64,000 bases of DNA from Streptomyces natalensis ATCC 27448 (GTDB lineage: Bacteria > Actinomycetota > Actinomycetes > Streptomycetales > Streptomycetaceae): positions 62,001-126,000 of the forward strand of contig NZ_JRKI01000023.1 of NCBI RefSeq assembly GCF_000935125.1, in the 5' to 3' direction. Position 1 is the first letter of the stretch. Every line of letters starts with the position of its first letter. A program made the translations under genes and the position numbers. A model generated the notes under the pieces. The model searched no databases. It was not told where the DNA came from and saw only the letters and a list, made by a program, of their open reading frames with translations. Below are positions 1 to 9,983 of the stretch, in pieces.

Positions 1-834
1 CAGGTGGCGCGGCTGCTCGACCGGGACCCGTTCCTCCTGTTGCTGCTGCGCGGCCGCGGTGAGCGGGAGCTGCTGGCGGAGGTGCAGAACCGCAGCGCGG
101 CGGGGGCCGAGGCGCCGGAAGGTGAAGGGATACCGTCCGACAGGGGCGTACCGGCCGTCGAGGCGTACGCGGCGCGCGACATCCTGCCGCCGCTGCCCGT
201 ACCGCCACCGGCCGTAGAGACCCCGGTCGCCGCGCCCGTACTCGGCGGCGGCACCCCGCCCGCGCCCGGGGTGGACCCGGCCGCGCTGGAGTTCCTGATC
301 GCCGACACGGCGGCGCGCGCCCAGCGGCTGCTGGCGGAGGCGCTCTCCCCCGGGCATCCGGACGCTCCGCCGCCGCCCGCGCTGACGCCCGGTCAGGATG
401 CGGTACGGCTGGCGGCGGCCGGTCCCGGCGCGGCCATATCGGCGCGCCTGGCCACCGGTTCGGGACGCGAGGGCCGGGGTCTGGACCTGGCGGTACGGGC
501 CTGGGAGCTGGGCGGCCCGGCCGGGCTGGCCGTCCTGGAGGAGGAGTGGACGCCGGAACCGGAAGCGCTGGCGCGGGCGGCCGACCGGCTCGCGGCAGCC
601 TGGACGGACGATGAGAACCGGCCACGGCTGCGGGCCGCAGGCAACCGCTGGACGGTGGCCGACGGCACCGCCCAGCTGCGCTACGGGCCGGACGGCCGCT
701 GGTGGCCGTACCGGAAGGACGGCGGGCGGTGGATACCGGCCGGACCGGCGTCGGACGATCCGGCGGGCGCGCTGGCCGAGGCGGCGGAAGCGACGGAGGA
801 GGTGGAGGCGGTGGAGGCGGCGGCGCAGGGGTGA
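1..834 (+). CDS. C-terminal part of a probable SWIM zinc-finger protein (5' truncated by window edge)
   Basis: The reading frame is open from the first base, so the true start lies outside the window; about 277 codons are visible. The piece opens with a Leu/Arg-rich stretch (RDPFLLLLLRGRG), has a Pro/Ala-rich linker, and ends with an aromatic segment (NRWTVADG, then RWWPYRKDGGRWIPAGP) and an acidic tail. I recognise this ending from the C-terminus of actinobacterial SWIM zinc-finger proteins, but the Cys/His SWIM motif itself is not in the window. The identification rests on the tail alone. The next gene, lacZ, starts about 190 bp downstream with its own ribosome-binding site, so no operon link is evident. 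Confidence 0.5.
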   Translation, partial: QVARLLDRDPFLLLLLRGRGERELLAEVQNRSAAGAEAPEGEGIPSDRGVPAVEAYAARDILPPLPVPPPAVETPVAAPVLGGGTPPAPGVDPAALEFLIADTAARAQRLLAEALSPGHPDAPPPPALTPGQDAVRLAAAGPGAAISARLATGSGREGRGLDLAVRAWELGGPAGLAVLEEEWTPEPEALARAADRLAAAWTDDENRPRLRAAGNRWTVADGTAQLRYGPDGRWWPYRKDGGRWIPAGPASDDPAGALAEAAEATEEVEAVEAAAQG

Positions 835-1024
835 GCGATGGTTGCGGGCGCCAGGGCGGGCGCCCCCACGGCGCCCGCCCCGGCCCCGGTTTGGCCCATC
901 GCCCCGGTCCGGCCCATCCCCCACCCCGGCGCAATCCGCCCCATCCTGCTGCGCCATGCCCCCGCTCGTGATTCGCTGGACCGATCCCCCACCGTCAGGC
1001 ACGCCGCCCGCAGCAGGAGGACCC

Positions 1025-4000
1025 GTGACCGGCACTTCGCCGCATTCGCCGCAGCAGACGCCGTACGGACAACCGCCCCAGCCCGCCAACGAGACGACCC
1101 GCACCCCGCACCCCACCGACCGGCACGACCGTCTCCTCCCGTATTACGAAGACCGCTCCCCCGGCACCGGTGCGCTGCCCCCGCGCGCCTGGTTCGCGGC
1201 ATCGGACGCGCCCCGGATCTCGCTGCACGGCGTCTGGCGCTTCCGGCTCTCGGCGCGGGCCGATGCCGAGGACGACTCCTTCGCCCGGCCGGACTTCGAC
1301 GACGCCCAGTGGCAGGACCTGCGGGTGCCGGGCCACTGGGTGCTCAAGGGGGCCTTTGCTTCCGAGGGCTCGGAGGAGGGCGAAGAAGGAGCGCAGTGGA
1401 ACGGGGCGCCCGCGTACACCAACACCGCCTACCCCTTCCCGGTCGACCCGCCGCGGGTGCCGGACGAGAATCCGACCGGCGACCACCGGCAGGTCTTCGA
1501 TCTGCCCGACGGCTGGGGCGAGGGGCCCGCGGTGCTGCATTTCGGCGGGGTGGAGTCCTGCGCCCGGGTCTGGCTCAACGGGCAGGAGCTGGGGCATTTC
1601 AAGGGCAGCAGGCTGCCGCACGAGTTCGAGGTGGGGCATCTGCTGCGGCCGCGCGGCAATGTGCTGGCGGTGCGGGTGCACCAGTGGTCGTCGGGCAGCT
1701 ATCTGGAGGACCAGGACCAGTGGTGGCTGCCGGGCATCTTCCGGAACGTGACGGTGCACCGCCGCCCCGAGGGCGCCGTCGTCGACCACTTCGTGCACGC
1801 CGGATTCGATCACGTCACGGGCGAGGGCACGCTACGGGTGGACTGCACACCGGCCGGGCGGGTGACCGTCCCGGAGCTGGGACTCGACCTGGCCACCGGG
1901 GAGAGCGCAACGGTCTCCGTACGTCCCTGGACCGCGGAGGAGCCCCGTCTCTACGACGGCGAGCTGGTCACCCCGGGCGAGCGGATCCCGCTGCGGATCG
2001 GGTTCCGTACGGTCCGCATCGAGGACGGTCTGCTGAAGGTCAACGGCCGCCGGATCCTGCTGCGCGGCGTCAACCGCCATGAATTCCACCCGCGTTACGG
2101 GCGCACGCTCGGCCCCGAGGCGATGCGCCACGATCTGGTGCTGATGAAGCGTCACAACATCAACGCCGTGCGCACCAGCCACTATCCGCCGCACCCCGCC
2201 TTCCTCGACCTGTGCGACGAACTGGGGCTGTGGGTGATCGACGAATGCGATCTGGAGACCCACGGTTTCGGCCGGCAGGACTGGCGGGGCAATCCGGCCG
2301 ACGACGCACGCTGGGAGCCGGCGCTGCTGGACCGGGCCCGGCGGATGGTCGAGCGGGACAAGAACCACCCCAGCATCGTGCTGTGGTCGCTGGGCAACGA
2401 GTGCGGCACCGGCCGCGGGCTGTCCGCCATGGCCTCCTGGATGCGCGAGCGCGATCCGTCCCGGCCGCTGCACTACGAGGGCGACCGCACCTGCGCGGAC
2501 ACCGATGTGTACTCCCGGATGTACGCCGGCCACGCCGAGGTGGAACGCATCGGACGGCGCGCCGAGGAGCCGCTGCCCGACCCGGAGCTGGACGCCCGGC
2601 GGCGTCAACTGCCCTTCATCCTCTGCGAGTACGCCCATGCGATGGGCAACGGACCGGGCGGTCTGAGCGAGTACCAGCGGCTGTTCGAGAGATACGACCG
2701 CTGTCAGGGCGGCTTCGTCTGGGAATGGATCGACCACGGGCTGCGCCGGCTGACGCCCGACGGCGAGGTGTTCCACGCCTACGGCGGCGACTTCGGCGAG
2801 GAACTGCACGACGGCAACTTCGTCTGCGACGGGCTGGTCCTCCCCGACCGGACGCCCTCCCCCGGCCTGGTGGAGTTCAAGAAGGTCATCGAGCCGGTAC
2901 GGATCGAGCCGCTGCCCGGCGGGGACGACGGGACGGGCAGGGTCCGGATCACCAATCTCCACGACTTCGCCGATCTGGGGCATCTGCACTTCCGCTGGCG
3001 CTACGAGGTGGCGGGCCTGGGGCGCGGATCGGGACGGCTGGCGGTGCCGCCCCTGGCACCCGGGGAATCGGCGGATCTGCAGCTGTCGGCGCCTTCGGTG
3101 CGGGAGGGCGACACCGGGGAAGCCTGGTGGACGGTGACGGCGGTGCTCGCCGCGGACACACCCTGGGCGGACGCCGGCCACGAGGTCGCCTGGGGCCAGC
3201 TGCCGGCCCCCGCGCTCCCCCTGCCCGATCCCCCGCACCGCGCCCCTGCGACCCCGCGCCGCGGCGAGGGCAATGTGATCGTCCTCGGTCCGGGCACCTT
3301 CGATGCCACGACGGGCACGCTCCGCTATCTGGACGGCGTTCAGCTCACCGGTCCCCTCGTGGACGTGTGGCGGGCGCCGACGGACAACGACGAGGGCCCG
3401 ACCTGGCTTCCGGGGCCGCATACGGCAGAGCAGTGGCGGCGGATCGGACTGCACCGGATGCGGCATCGCGTCGATGCCGTCGAGACCGGCCCCGGCGCCC
3501 TGGTGGTCCGCACCCGCATCGCCCCGGCCGCCACGGATCTGGCGCTGCGCGCCGTCTACCGCTGGACGGCCGAAGGCACCCGGCTGCGTCTGGAGGTGGC
3601 CGTCGACCCCGAGGGCGACTGGCGCGTCCCGCTGCCGCGGCTGGGGGTGACGATGGCGCTGTGCGGGAGTCTGGGGCGTGCGCAGTGGTTCGGCGGCGGG
3701 CCCGGTGAGGGCTATCCCGACACCCGGGCCGCGGCGCAGGTGGGCCTGTGGTCGATGCCGGTGGAGGCGCTCCAGACGCCGTACGTCCGGCCGCAGGAGA
3801 ACGGCGCCCGGCCCGGGGTGCGTTGGGCCCGGCTGACCCGCAGCAACGGCAAGGGCCTGCGCGTCGAGGGCGATCCGCACTTCTTCTTCACCGCCCGCCG
3901 CTGGTCCGTGGCCGAGCTGGCCGCGGCCCGGCACACCACCGATCTCGCCCCGGGCGACCGGCTGTGGCTGCATCTCGACCATGCGCAGCACGGCATCGGC

Positions 4001-4090
4001 AGCGGGTCCTGCGGGCCGGGCGTGCTGCCGCAGCACCGGCTGGAGGCGGCGCCGGCCCGGTTCGCGTTCGTCTTCTCGTCGCTGGGCTGA
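1025..4090 (+). CDS. lacZ: beta-galactosidase, LacZ type (glycoside hydrolase family 2)
   Basis: Hydrolyses terminal beta-galactosides; 1021 residues, essentially the length of E. coli LacZ. The open frame extends far upstream, but GTG at 1025 follows an AGGAGGA ribosome-binding site and gives the family's N-terminus, so I chose it. Order: N-terminal jelly-roll sugar-binding domain, Ig-like domains, TIM barrel, then the C-terminal small-chain domain (DNDEGP motif). The acid/base is Glu459 in LGNECG and the nucleophile Glu535 in CEYAHAMGNG, matching E. coli Glu461 and Glu537. No signal peptide, so cytoplasmic. No sugar transporter or regulator lies beside it. The 3' end merges into a 19-bp tandem repeat. 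Confidence 0.95.
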   Translation: MTGTSPHSPQQTPYGQPPQPANETTRTPHPTDRHDRLLPYYEDRSPGTGALPPRAWFAASDAPRISLHGVWRFRLSARADAEDDSFARPDFDDAQWQDLRVPGHWVLKGAFASEGSEEGEEGAQWNGAPAYTNTAYPFPVDPPRVPDENPTGDHRQVFDLPDGWGEGPAVLHFGGVESCARVWLNGQELGHFKGSRLPHEFEVGHLLRPRGNVLAVRVHQWSSGSYLEDQDQWWLPGIFRNVTVHRRPEGAVVDHFVHAGFDHVTGEGTLRVDCTPAGRVTVPELGLDLATGESATVSVRPWTAEEPRLYDGELVTPGERIPLRIGFRTVRIEDGLLKVNGRRILLRGVNRHEFHPRYGRTLGPEAMRHDLVLMKRHNINAVRTSHYPPHPAFLDLCDELGLWVIDECDLETHGFGRQDWRGNPADDARWEPALLDRARRMVERDKNHPSIVLWSLGNECGTGRGLSAMASWMRERDPSRPLHYEGDRTCADTDVYSRMYAGHAEVERIGRRAEEPLPDPELDARRRQLPFILCEYAHAMGNGPGGLSEYQRLFERYDRCQGGFVWEWIDHGLRRLTPDGEVFHAYGGDFGEELHDGNFVCDGLVLPDRTPSPGLVEFKKVIEPVRIEPLPGGDDGTGRVRITNLHDFADLGHLHFRWRYEVAGLGRGSGRLAVPPLAPGESADLQLSAPSVREGDTGEAWWTVTAVLAADTPWADAGHEVAWGQLPAPALPLPDPPHRAPATPRRGEGNVIVLGPGTFDATTGTLRYLDGVQLTGPLVDVWRAPTDNDEGPTWLPGPHTAEQWRRIGLHRMRHRVDAVETGPGALVVRTRIAPAATDLALRAVYRWTAEGTRLRLEVAVDPEGDWRVPLPRLGVTMALCGSLGRAQWFGGGPGEGYPDTRAAAQVGLWSMPVEALQTPYVRPQENGARPGVRWARLTRSNGKGLRVEGDPHFFFTARRWSVAELAAARHTTDLAPGDRLWLHLDHAQHGIGSGSCGPGVLPQHRLEAAPARFAFVFSSLG

Positions 4091-4167
4091 GGTTGCCGTC
4101 GCCGGGCCGAGTCGCCTTCGCCGGCCAGCGTTCCCGTCGCCGGGCCGGGTTCCCGTCGCCGGGCTGA
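4072..4167 (+). repeat. 19-bp tandem repeat growing out of the lacZ 3' end
   Basis: Four contiguous 19-nt units (4092-4110, 4111-4129, 4130-4148, 4149-4167) follow the lacZ stop codon, with a core like GTTCCCGTCGCCGGGC. The last 19 nt of lacZ (4072-4090) match unit 4 at 16 of 19 positions, so the array looks like repeated copying of the gene's own end. 19 is not a multiple of three, so the array does not extend the protein. Confidence 0.8.
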
Positions 4168-4276
4168 GGCGGCGCGCCCGGCGTTACGATCCGACCACGG
4201 GCCGGGCGACGCCCCGCCGGGCCCATCACTCGCACCCGCGGCGGCGCAGCCCGTCGGCACCGAAAGGCACCGCACC

Positions 4277-5197
4277 ATGGCCGGCACCTCCCCGTCGTTC
4301 GTCGAAGCCCTCGCCGCGGGGCCGGTCGTCCTCGACGGCGGGCTGTCCAACCAGCTGGAGGCCGCCGGGCACGATCTGAGCGATGCGCTGTGGTCGGCCC
4401 GGCTGCTCGCCGAGGATCCCGAGGCGGTGGTGGATGCGCATCTGGCGTACTACAAGGCCGGGGCCCAGGTGGCGATCACCGCCAGCTATCAGGCGACGTT
4501 CGAGGGGTTCGCGCGGCGCGGCACCGGGGCGGCGCGGGCCGCCGAGCTGATGGCGCGGAGCGTGGAGCTGGCGCGTGCGGCGGCGGGGCAGGCGGAGGCG
4601 GTCGGGGTGCGGGGGCCGCTGTATGTGGCGGCGTCGGCCGGACCGTACGGGGCGATGCTGGCGGACGGCTCGGAATACCGCGGCCGGTACGGCCTGTCGG
4701 TGGACGAGCTGGAGCGCTTCCACCGCCCGCGGCTGGAGGTGCTCGCCGCGGCCGGGCCCGATGTGCTGGCGCTGGAGACGGTGCCGGACGCCGAGGAGGG
4801 CCGGGCGCTGCTGCGGGCGGTGCGCGGGCTGGGGGTTCCGGCCTATCTCTCGTACAGCGTGGCGGGCGACCGCACGCGGGCCGGACAGCCCCTGGCAGAA
4901 GCGTTTGCCCCGGCGGCGGAGGCGGACGAGGTGGTCGCGGTCGGGGTGAACTGCTGCGCGCCCGGCGATGCGGACCGTGCGGTGCGGCTCGCCGCGCAGA
5001 TCACCGGCAAGCCGGTGGTGGTCTACCCCAACAGCGGGGAGCGCTGGGACGCCGGGGCGCGGGCGTGGTGCGGCAGTCCGGCGTTCACCGCGGACCGGGT
5101 CGCGGCGTGGGCCGCGGCCGGCGCCCGGCTCATCGGCGGCTGCTGCCGGGTCGGCCCGGACGCCATCGCCGAACTGGCTGCGGTCCTGGGCCGATAG
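4277..5197 (+). CDS. mmuM: homocysteine S-methyltransferase (MmuM type)
   Basis: Transfers a methyl group from S-methylmethionine or S-adenosylmethionine to homocysteine to make methionine. 306 residues, the usual size of the single-domain enzymes. The N-terminal LDGGLSNQLE matches the family's substrate-binding start. The zinc ligands are visible as Cys226-Cys227 (VNCCAP) and Cys289-Cys290 (IGGCCRVGP). A mass of GC-rich repeat separates it from lacZ, and the next gene has its own start signals, so it is probably transcribed alone. The ribosome-binding site is weak (GAAAGG). No cobalamin domain is present, which separates it from MetH. Confidence 0.9.
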   Translation: MAGTSPSFVEALAAGPVVLDGGLSNQLEAAGHDLSDALWSARLLAEDPEAVVDAHLAYYKAGAQVAITASYQATFEGFARRGTGAARAAELMARSVELARAAAGQAEAVGVRGPLYVAASAGPYGAMLADGSEYRGRYGLSVDELERFHRPRLEVLAAAGPDVLALETVPDAEEGRALLRAVRGLGVPAYLSYSVAGDRTRAGQPLAEAFAPAAEADEVVAVGVNCCAPGDADRAVRLAAQITGKPVVVYPNSGERWDAGARAWCGSPAFTADRVAAWAAAGARLIGGCCRVGPDAIAELAAVLGR

Positions 5198-5335
5198 GCC
5201 CCGGCGGGCGCGGGCGGCGTTACCCAGCCGCAACCACCTGCAACGGCGACAAAGGTCCTGGCCAATGGCAGGATGCAGGCCAACTCGCAGCATGCACGGC
5301 TTGGTTGGTACTTGCTCACCGCGCCTGGAGGACCC

Positions 5336-6142
5336 GTGTCCGCTCGCTCCGCGTTGCCCGCCCTTTCCGTACTCGCGGCCGTCGCCGTACTGGCCGGTTG
5401 CACCAGCACCGCATCCGGAGGAAACAAAAGTTCCGGCCCGGATCTGGTCTCCGCCGGGAAACTGACGACCTGCACCCATCTGCCGTATGCCCCGTTCCAG
5501 GTGAAGAAGGACGGCGCGATCGTCGGGTTCGATGTGGACCTGGTGGATCTGGTGGCCAAGGACATGGGCGTCCGGCAGGAGATCGTCAACACCCCCTTCG
5601 AAGGGATCGAGACCGGCCAGGACTTCACCATCCGCAAATGCGATCTGGCCGCCGCGGGCATGACCATCACCCCGGCCCGGGAAAAGGTGATGGATTTCTC
5701 CGACCCGTATTTCAACGCCACCCAGGCGCTGTTGACGAAGAAGGGCAAGCCCTTCAAGAAGGTCGAGGACCTCAAGGGAAAGAAGCTCGGCTACCAGAAG
5801 GCCACCACCGGCGGGATCTACGCCAAGGCGCACGGCAAGGGCGTCGAACTGGTGGAGTTCGAGGACCTGGGGCTGCTGCTGACGGCGGTGAAGTCCGGTC
5901 AGGTCGATGCCGGGATCAATGACAACGGCGTGCTCTTCGACTATGTGAAGAAGAACCCGGACACCGCCGTCACCGCGGAGTTCAACACCGGCGAGCACTA
6001 CGGCATCGGCGTACGCACCGGAAACGACGCGCTGCGCAAAAAGATCAACGCGGTCCTCAAGAAGGCGAAATCCGACGGCCGGTACGACCGGATCTACAAG
6101 AAGTGGTTCGGCACCACCCCGCAGACGACGGGCCGTTCGTGA
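5336..6142 (+). CDS. polar amino-acid ABC transporter, substrate-binding lipoprotein
   Basis: Family 3 extracellular solute-binding protein that captures a polar amino acid (glutamate, glutamine or similar) outside the membrane. GTG at 5336 follows GGAGGA and gives a 21-residue lipoprotein signal ending in LAGC, with Cys22 to be lipidated; an upstream ATG in frame at 5273 lacks this arrangement. The mature protein shows the fold's hallmarks: PYAPFQ, GFDVDLVDLVAKDMG, TITPAREKVMDFSDPY and the hinge region LLLTAVKSGQVDAG. 268 residues. Its stop codon shares one base with the permease start, so the three genes form one operon. Exact substrate cannot be read from sequence. Confidence 0.9.
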   Translation: MSARSALPALSVLAAVAVLAGCTSTASGGNKSSGPDLVSAGKLTTCTHLPYAPFQVKKDGAIVGFDVDLVDLVAKDMGVRQEIVNTPFEGIETGQDFTIRKCDLAAAGMTITPAREKVMDFSDPYFNATQALLTKKGKPFKKVEDLKGKKLGYQKATTGGIYAKAHGKGVELVEFEDLGLLLTAVKSGQVDAGINDNGVLFDYVKKNPDTAVTAEFNTGEHYGIGVRTGNDALRKKINAVLKKAKSDGRYDRIYKKWFGTTPQTTGRS

Positions 6143-6927
6143 TGCCGCTGTCCAGGCGACGGCGCACGCGGATCATCCGCGGCGTCCAGTACGGCGTCCT
6201 GGTGGTCGCCGTGGTGGCCCTGGCGCTGGTGGCCGACTGGCATCAGCTGCGTACGGCGTTCTTCGACGTCGAGGTCGCCAAGGCGCTGTTTCCCGACATC
6301 ATCACCACCGCACTGGTCAACACCGTTCTCTACACCCTGCTCGGCTTCGGTTTCGGACTCGGCCTCGGCCTGGTGCTGGCGCTGATGCGGCTGTCGTCCG
6401 TACCGCCCTACCGGTGGATCGCCATCACCTATATCGAGTTCTTCCGTGGCGTCCCGGCGCTGCTGGTGTTCATCGCGCTGGGCTTCGGGGTGCCGCTGGC
6501 GTTCCAGGTCGCACTCGATATGAACGTCACGGTCATGCTCTCGCTGGGGCTGGTGGGCGCGGCTTATATGGCGGAGACCATCCGGGCCGGAATACAGGCG
6601 GTGCCGAAGGGGCAGACGGAGGCGGCGCGTTCGCTGGGGATGTCGCAGGGCCGGGCGACGGTCTCGATCGTCATTCCGCAGGCGTTCCGGATCGTTCTGC
6701 CGCCGCTGACCAATGAACTGATTCTGCTGACCAAGGATTCCTCGCTGGTGTATCTCCTGGGGCTTTCCCTCAACCAGTTCGAACTGGCCAATTTCGGCCG
6801 GGACGCGCTCAACGAACACAAAAGCCTGACCCCGGTGCTGATCGCCGGGCTGTGCTATCTGGTGATCACCCTGCCCCTGGGCCAGCTGGTCCGTCGGCTG
6901 GAGGCCCGTACGGCGCGGGCGAGGTGA
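6142..6927 (+). CDS. polar amino-acid ABC transporter, permease
   Basis: Membrane channel subunit of the HisM/GlnP family, 261 residues. Several hydrophobic segments flank the conserved EAA loop ([24 protein letters not shown]), where the ATPase docks. ATG at 6142 overlaps the preceding stop codon by one base (TGATG), which implies translational coupling; there is no strong ribosome-binding site of its own. A single permease gene suggests a homodimeric channel. It is followed after five bases by the ATPase gene. Confidence 0.92.
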   Translation: MPLSRRRRTRIIRGVQYGVLVVAVVALALVADWHQLRTAFFDVEVAKALFPDIITTALVNTVLYTLLGFGFGLGLGLVLALMRLSSVPPYRWIAITYIEFFRGVPALLVFIALGFGVPLAFQVALDMNVTVMLSLGLVGAAYMAETIRAGIQAVPKGQTEAARSLGMSQGRATVSIVIPQAFRIVLPPLTNELILLTKDSSLVYLLGLSLNQFELANFGRDALNEHKSLTPVLIAGLCYLVITLPLGQLVRRLEARTARAR

Positions 6928-6932
6928 GCGCG

Positions 6933-7766
6933 ATGACGAAGGAGACGACGGAGGAGCGGGCCGCCGGGGCGGCGATCGATGTGCGGGGGCTGCGCAAGTC
7001 CTTCGGCGCGCTGGAGGTGCTGCGCGGGATCGACTTCTCGGTGGCACGCGGTGAAGTGGTGTGCGTCATCGGGCCGTCGGGGTCCGGCAAGTCGACCCTG
7101 CTGCGCTGTGTGAATCTGCTGGAGGAGCCGAGCGCCGGGCGGGTCACGGTGGCGGGCACGGAGGTGACCGACCCGGAGGTGGACATCGACCGGGTCCGGC
7201 GCCGGATCGGGATGGTGTTCCAGTCCTTTCACCTTTTTCCGCATCTGACCGCGCTGGAGAACCTGACGATCGCTCAGCGGCGGGTGCTGCACCGCGGCCG
7301 GGCCGAGGCGGAGCGGATCGCCCGGACCAACCTGGCGCGGGTCGGGCTGAGCGGCAAGGAGGCGGCCTATCCGGCGCAGCTGTCGGGCGGGCAGCAGCAG
7401 CGGGTGGCCATTGCCCGTGCGCTGTCCATGGACCCGGAGTTGATGCTGTTCGACGAGCCGACCTCGGCCCTCGACCCCGAACTGGTCGGCGACGTACTGG
7501 CGGTGATGCGCGCGCTGGCGCGGGACGGTATGACGATGCTGGTCGTCACCCATGAGATGAGCTTCGCCCGGGAGGTCGCCGACCGGGTGGTGTTCATGGA
7601 CGACGGATCGATCGTCGAGGAGGGCACCCCGGAGCAGGTGGTGGGCGCCCCACGGCACGAGCGGACCCGGACGTTTCTGGCGCGGGTGCTGGATCCGGCG
7701 GCGGTGGAGATGGAAGGGGAAAGGGAGGCGGAAGTGGCGGCGGAGGCGGACGGCACGGCCGGGTAG
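6933..7766 (+). CDS. polar amino-acid ABC transporter, ATP-binding protein
   Basis: Energises import with the permease and binding protein just upstream. 277 residues. Walker [10 protein letters not shown] near residue 47, Q-loop [16 protein letters not shown], signature LSGGQQQR at about 150, Walker [13 protein letters not shown] at about 170, and the switch His in [11 protein letters not shown]. The motifs match the GlnQ/HisP class. The C-terminal ~30 residues are a variable acidic/Ala tail. ATG at 6933 is chosen; a GTG three codons upstream is possible. Confidence 0.93.
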   Translation: MTKETTEERAAGAAIDVRGLRKSFGALEVLRGIDFSVARGEVVCVIGPSGSGKSTLLRCVNLLEEPSAGRVTVAGTEVTDPEVDIDRVRRRIGMVFQSFHLFPHLTALENLTIAQRRVLHRGRAEAERIARTNLARVGLSGKEAAYPAQLSGGQQQRVAIARALSMDPELMLFDEPTSALDPELVGDVLAVMRALARDGMTMLVVTHEMSFAREVADRVVFMDDGSIVEEGTPEQVVGAPRHERTRTFLARVLDPAAVEMEGEREAEVAAEADGTAG

Positions 7767-7806
7767 CGCGCGGAGGTGCCGCCCCGACCGTACCGCCGGC
7801 TCCGGC

Positions 7807-8619
7807 TCAGGACAGCGGTCCGGTGAGCTTCTTGGTGTTGGTGCGGTTGCCCATCAGGCTGCAACTGACGGTCTTGATGCCGATCTTGTAGCCCTGGAGG
7901 TTGGGGAACTGCACATAGGTGCCCTCGGCGGTGCCGGAGGGCTGCCGGGCAGCCTTGCTCGTCAGCTCCTTCTTGCACAGCGAGGACGCCTTCTGCTTGA
8001 TGTCCTCGCTGGTGGTGAAGCCGGAGCCGAGCTGATGGGTGGTGACGACCTCGGCGTCGTGCGGGCCGTTGCACGAGGCCGAGGTGTTGTTGCCGGCGCC
8101 GGACGGCGGCAGGTTGTAGCAGTCGCCGACCTTGAGCTCGTAGAAAGGCAGCGTGCCGCTGCCGGGCGTCGGGTCCGCGGTGGCCGTGGCGTTGTCGGCC
8201 GACGGGGTCTGCGAGGGGTCGTCGGAGGGCGTGGCCGAGGCGCTGTCGGAGGGGGTGGCGCTGGAGGCGGCGGGCTGGGCGCGGTGCGGGCTGTCGCCGC
8301 CGCTGCTCATCACGACGACGGTGATGACGGCGGCCACCACCAGGGCGCCGCCCGCGATGATCGCCGCGATGACCTTGCCGTTGCCTCCGCCGCCGGACGG
8401 CGGGACGGGCGGCTGCTGCCAGCCACCGGGCGCCGCCGGACCGCCGGGGCCGTATCCGCCGCCGGCGGGTTGCTGCCAGCCACCGGGCGGCTGCTGGCCG
8501 GCCGGCTGGGCGTAGCCACCCTGGCCGTAACCGCCCTGGCCGAAGCCACCGGCGGGCGGGCCGAAGCCCCCCGGAGCGTCGTTCGGCGGCTGGTTCGGCG
8601 GAGGCGGAGGAAAGCTCAT
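7807..8619 (-). CDS. Pro/Gly-rich membrane-anchored protein with secreted C-terminal domain
   Basis: 270 residues. The first ~80 are a cytoplasmic low-complexity region of proline, glycine and glutamine repeats (GGYGQGG, GGWQQP). One transmembrane helix follows (about 88-110, IAAIIAGGALVVAAVITVVV). Then comes a Ser/Thr/Asp/Pro linker and a folded domain with paired cysteines, GDCYNLP and ASCNGPHDAEVV. That Cys pattern resembles the septum-formation-like domain in many actinobacterial membrane proteins, but I cannot name a function. The start is the ATG giving MSFPPPPP; upstream in-frame codons lack a ribosome-binding site. It runs opposite to the ABC operon, tail to tail. Confidence 0.75.
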   Translation of the reverse strand: MSFPPPPPNQPPNDAPGGFGPPAGGFGQGGYGQGGYAQPAGQQPPGGWQQPAGGGYGPGGPAAPGGWQQPPVPPSGGGGNGKVIAAIIAGGALVVAAVITVVVMSSGGDSPHRAQPAASSATPSDSASATPSDDPSQTPSADNATATADPTPGSGTLPFYELKVGDCYNLPPSGAGNNTSASCNGPHDAEVVTTHQLGSGFTTSEDIKQKASSLCKKELTSKAARQPSGTAEGTYVQFPNLQGYKIGIKTVSCSLMGNRTNTKKLTGPLS

Positions 8620-8819
8620 GGCAGAAATGATCGCTTCTTTACGGGGTTTTGGGTGAGGCGGTGACCAACCTGGAACATTCCGGAGTTGAACCGTCCGCCG
8701 GGCGCACACCTTTGGACGGGAACACGCCAAGGCAACCCTACGACCCGGCGGTCACCGGCGTGCACCGGCCCGGCCCGAGGGCGGGGCCGGCGCCGGGGCC
8801 GGTCAGGCGCCGGGGCCGG

Positions 8820-9983
8820 TCAGGCCGCCCCGAGAAGATGGTCCAGGGCCAGCTGGTCCAGGTGCTCGAAGGCCATACCGCGGGCGGCGGCCGCCTCGGC
8901 GTCGAAGGTCTCGAAAGCGGTCCGGTCCGCCAGCAGCCCGGCCAGACCGTCCTCGGCGGTGGGCCGCGCCAGCCGGTCCAGACGCGCGGCGCCCAGGGCG
9001 GCCTGTACGGCGGGGTCGGCGCGGAAGGCCGCCGCGCGCTCCTTGAGGATCAGATAGTTGCGCATACAACCGGCCGCCGAGGCCCACACACCGTCCCCGT
9101 TCTCGGTGCGCGGCGGCTTGAAGTCGAAGTGCCGCGGCCCGTCGTAACCGGCGCTCTCCAGCAGATCGACCAGCCAGAACGCGGCGCGCAGATCGCCCGC
9201 GCCGAAGCGCAGGTCCTGGTCGTACTTGATCCCGCTCTGCCCGTTGAGGTCGATGTGGAAGAGCTTGCCGGACCACAGCGCCTGGGCGACGCCGTGTGCG
9301 ACGTTCAGGCCGGCCATCTGCTCATGGCCGACCTCCGGGTTGACACCGTAGAGCCCGGGGCGCTCCAGGCGTTCGATGAAGGCCAGGGCGTGGCCGACGG
9401 TGGGCAGCAGGAGGTCGCCGCGCGGCTCGTTGGGCTTGGGCTCGATGGCGAACCGCAGGTCGTAGCCCTGCTCGACGACGTACTGACCGAGCAGGTCGAA
9501 CGCCTCCTTGAGCCGGTCCAGCGCCACCCGTACGTCCTTGGCCGCGCCCGACTCCGCGCCCTCCCGTCCGCCCCAGGCCACATAGGTCCGCGCCCCCAGC
9601 TCCGCCGCGAGGTCGAGGGTGCGGAGCGTCTTGCGCAGGGCGTAGCGGCGGATGTCGCGGTCGTTGGCGGTGAAGGCGCCGTCCTTGAAGACGGGGTGGG
9701 TGAACAGGTTGGTGGTGACCATCGGGACGGCCATGCCGGTGGCATCGAGCGCGGTGGTGAAGCGCCGGACCGCTGCCGCGCGCTCGCGGCCGTCGGAGCC
9801 GTGCGGGATCAGATCGTCGTCGTGGAAGGTGACGCCGTAGGCGCCCAGCTCGGCGAGCCGGTGGACCGCCTCGACGGGGTCCAGCGCGCCCCGGGTGGCG
9901 TCCCCGAAGGGATCGCGGCCCTGCCAGCCGACGGTCCACAGGCCGAAGCTGAAGTTGTCCTCGGGTACGGGCTGATGGCGCAT
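8820..9983 (-). CDS. xylA: xylose isomerase
   Basis: Interconverts D-xylose and D-xylulose (and D-glucose and D-fructose) in the cytoplasm. 387 residues, the length of the Streptomyces enzyme. The catalytic and metal residues sit at the standard Streptomyces numbering: His54 and Asp57 (FHDDDLIP), Glu181 and Lys183 ([11 protein letters not shown]), Glu217 and His220 (NPEVGHEQ), Asp245, Asp255, Asp257, and Asp287 (HFDFKPP). ATG at 9983 follows GAGGGAG. It is divergent from xylB across a 128-bp shared promoter region, so the two are probably controlled together by the ROK repressor gene downstream of xylB. Confidence 0.97.
   Translation of the reverse strand: MRHQPVPEDNFSFGLWTVGWQGRDPFGDATRGALDPVEAVHRLAELGAYGVTFHDDDLIPHGSDGRERAAAVRRFTTALDATGMAVPMVTTNLFTHPVFKDGAFTANDRDIRRYALRKTLRTLDLAAELGARTYVAWGGREGAESGAAKDVRVALDRLKEAFDLLGQYVVEQGYDLRFAIEPKPNEPRGDLLLPTVGHALAFIERLERPGLYGVNPEVGHEQMAGLNVAHGVAQALWSGKLFHIDLNGQSGIKYDQDLRFGAGDLRAAFWLVDLLESAGYDGPRHFDFKPPRTENGDGVWASAAGCMRNYLILKERAAAFRADPAVQAALGAARLDRLARPTAEDGLAGLLADRTAFETFDAEAAAARGMAFEHLDQLALDHLLGAA

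Noticed and set aside
398..1024. N-terminal extension of lacZ by about 209 codons
   Set aside because: The extension is Arg-rich and overlaps the preceding gene in another frame; GTG 1025 has a strong RBS and matches the family's start.
1832..4036. Long antisense open frame opposite lacZ
   Set aside because: It has composition typical of the reverse strand of GC-rich genes (His/Pro/Arg-rich, no motifs) and no RBS.
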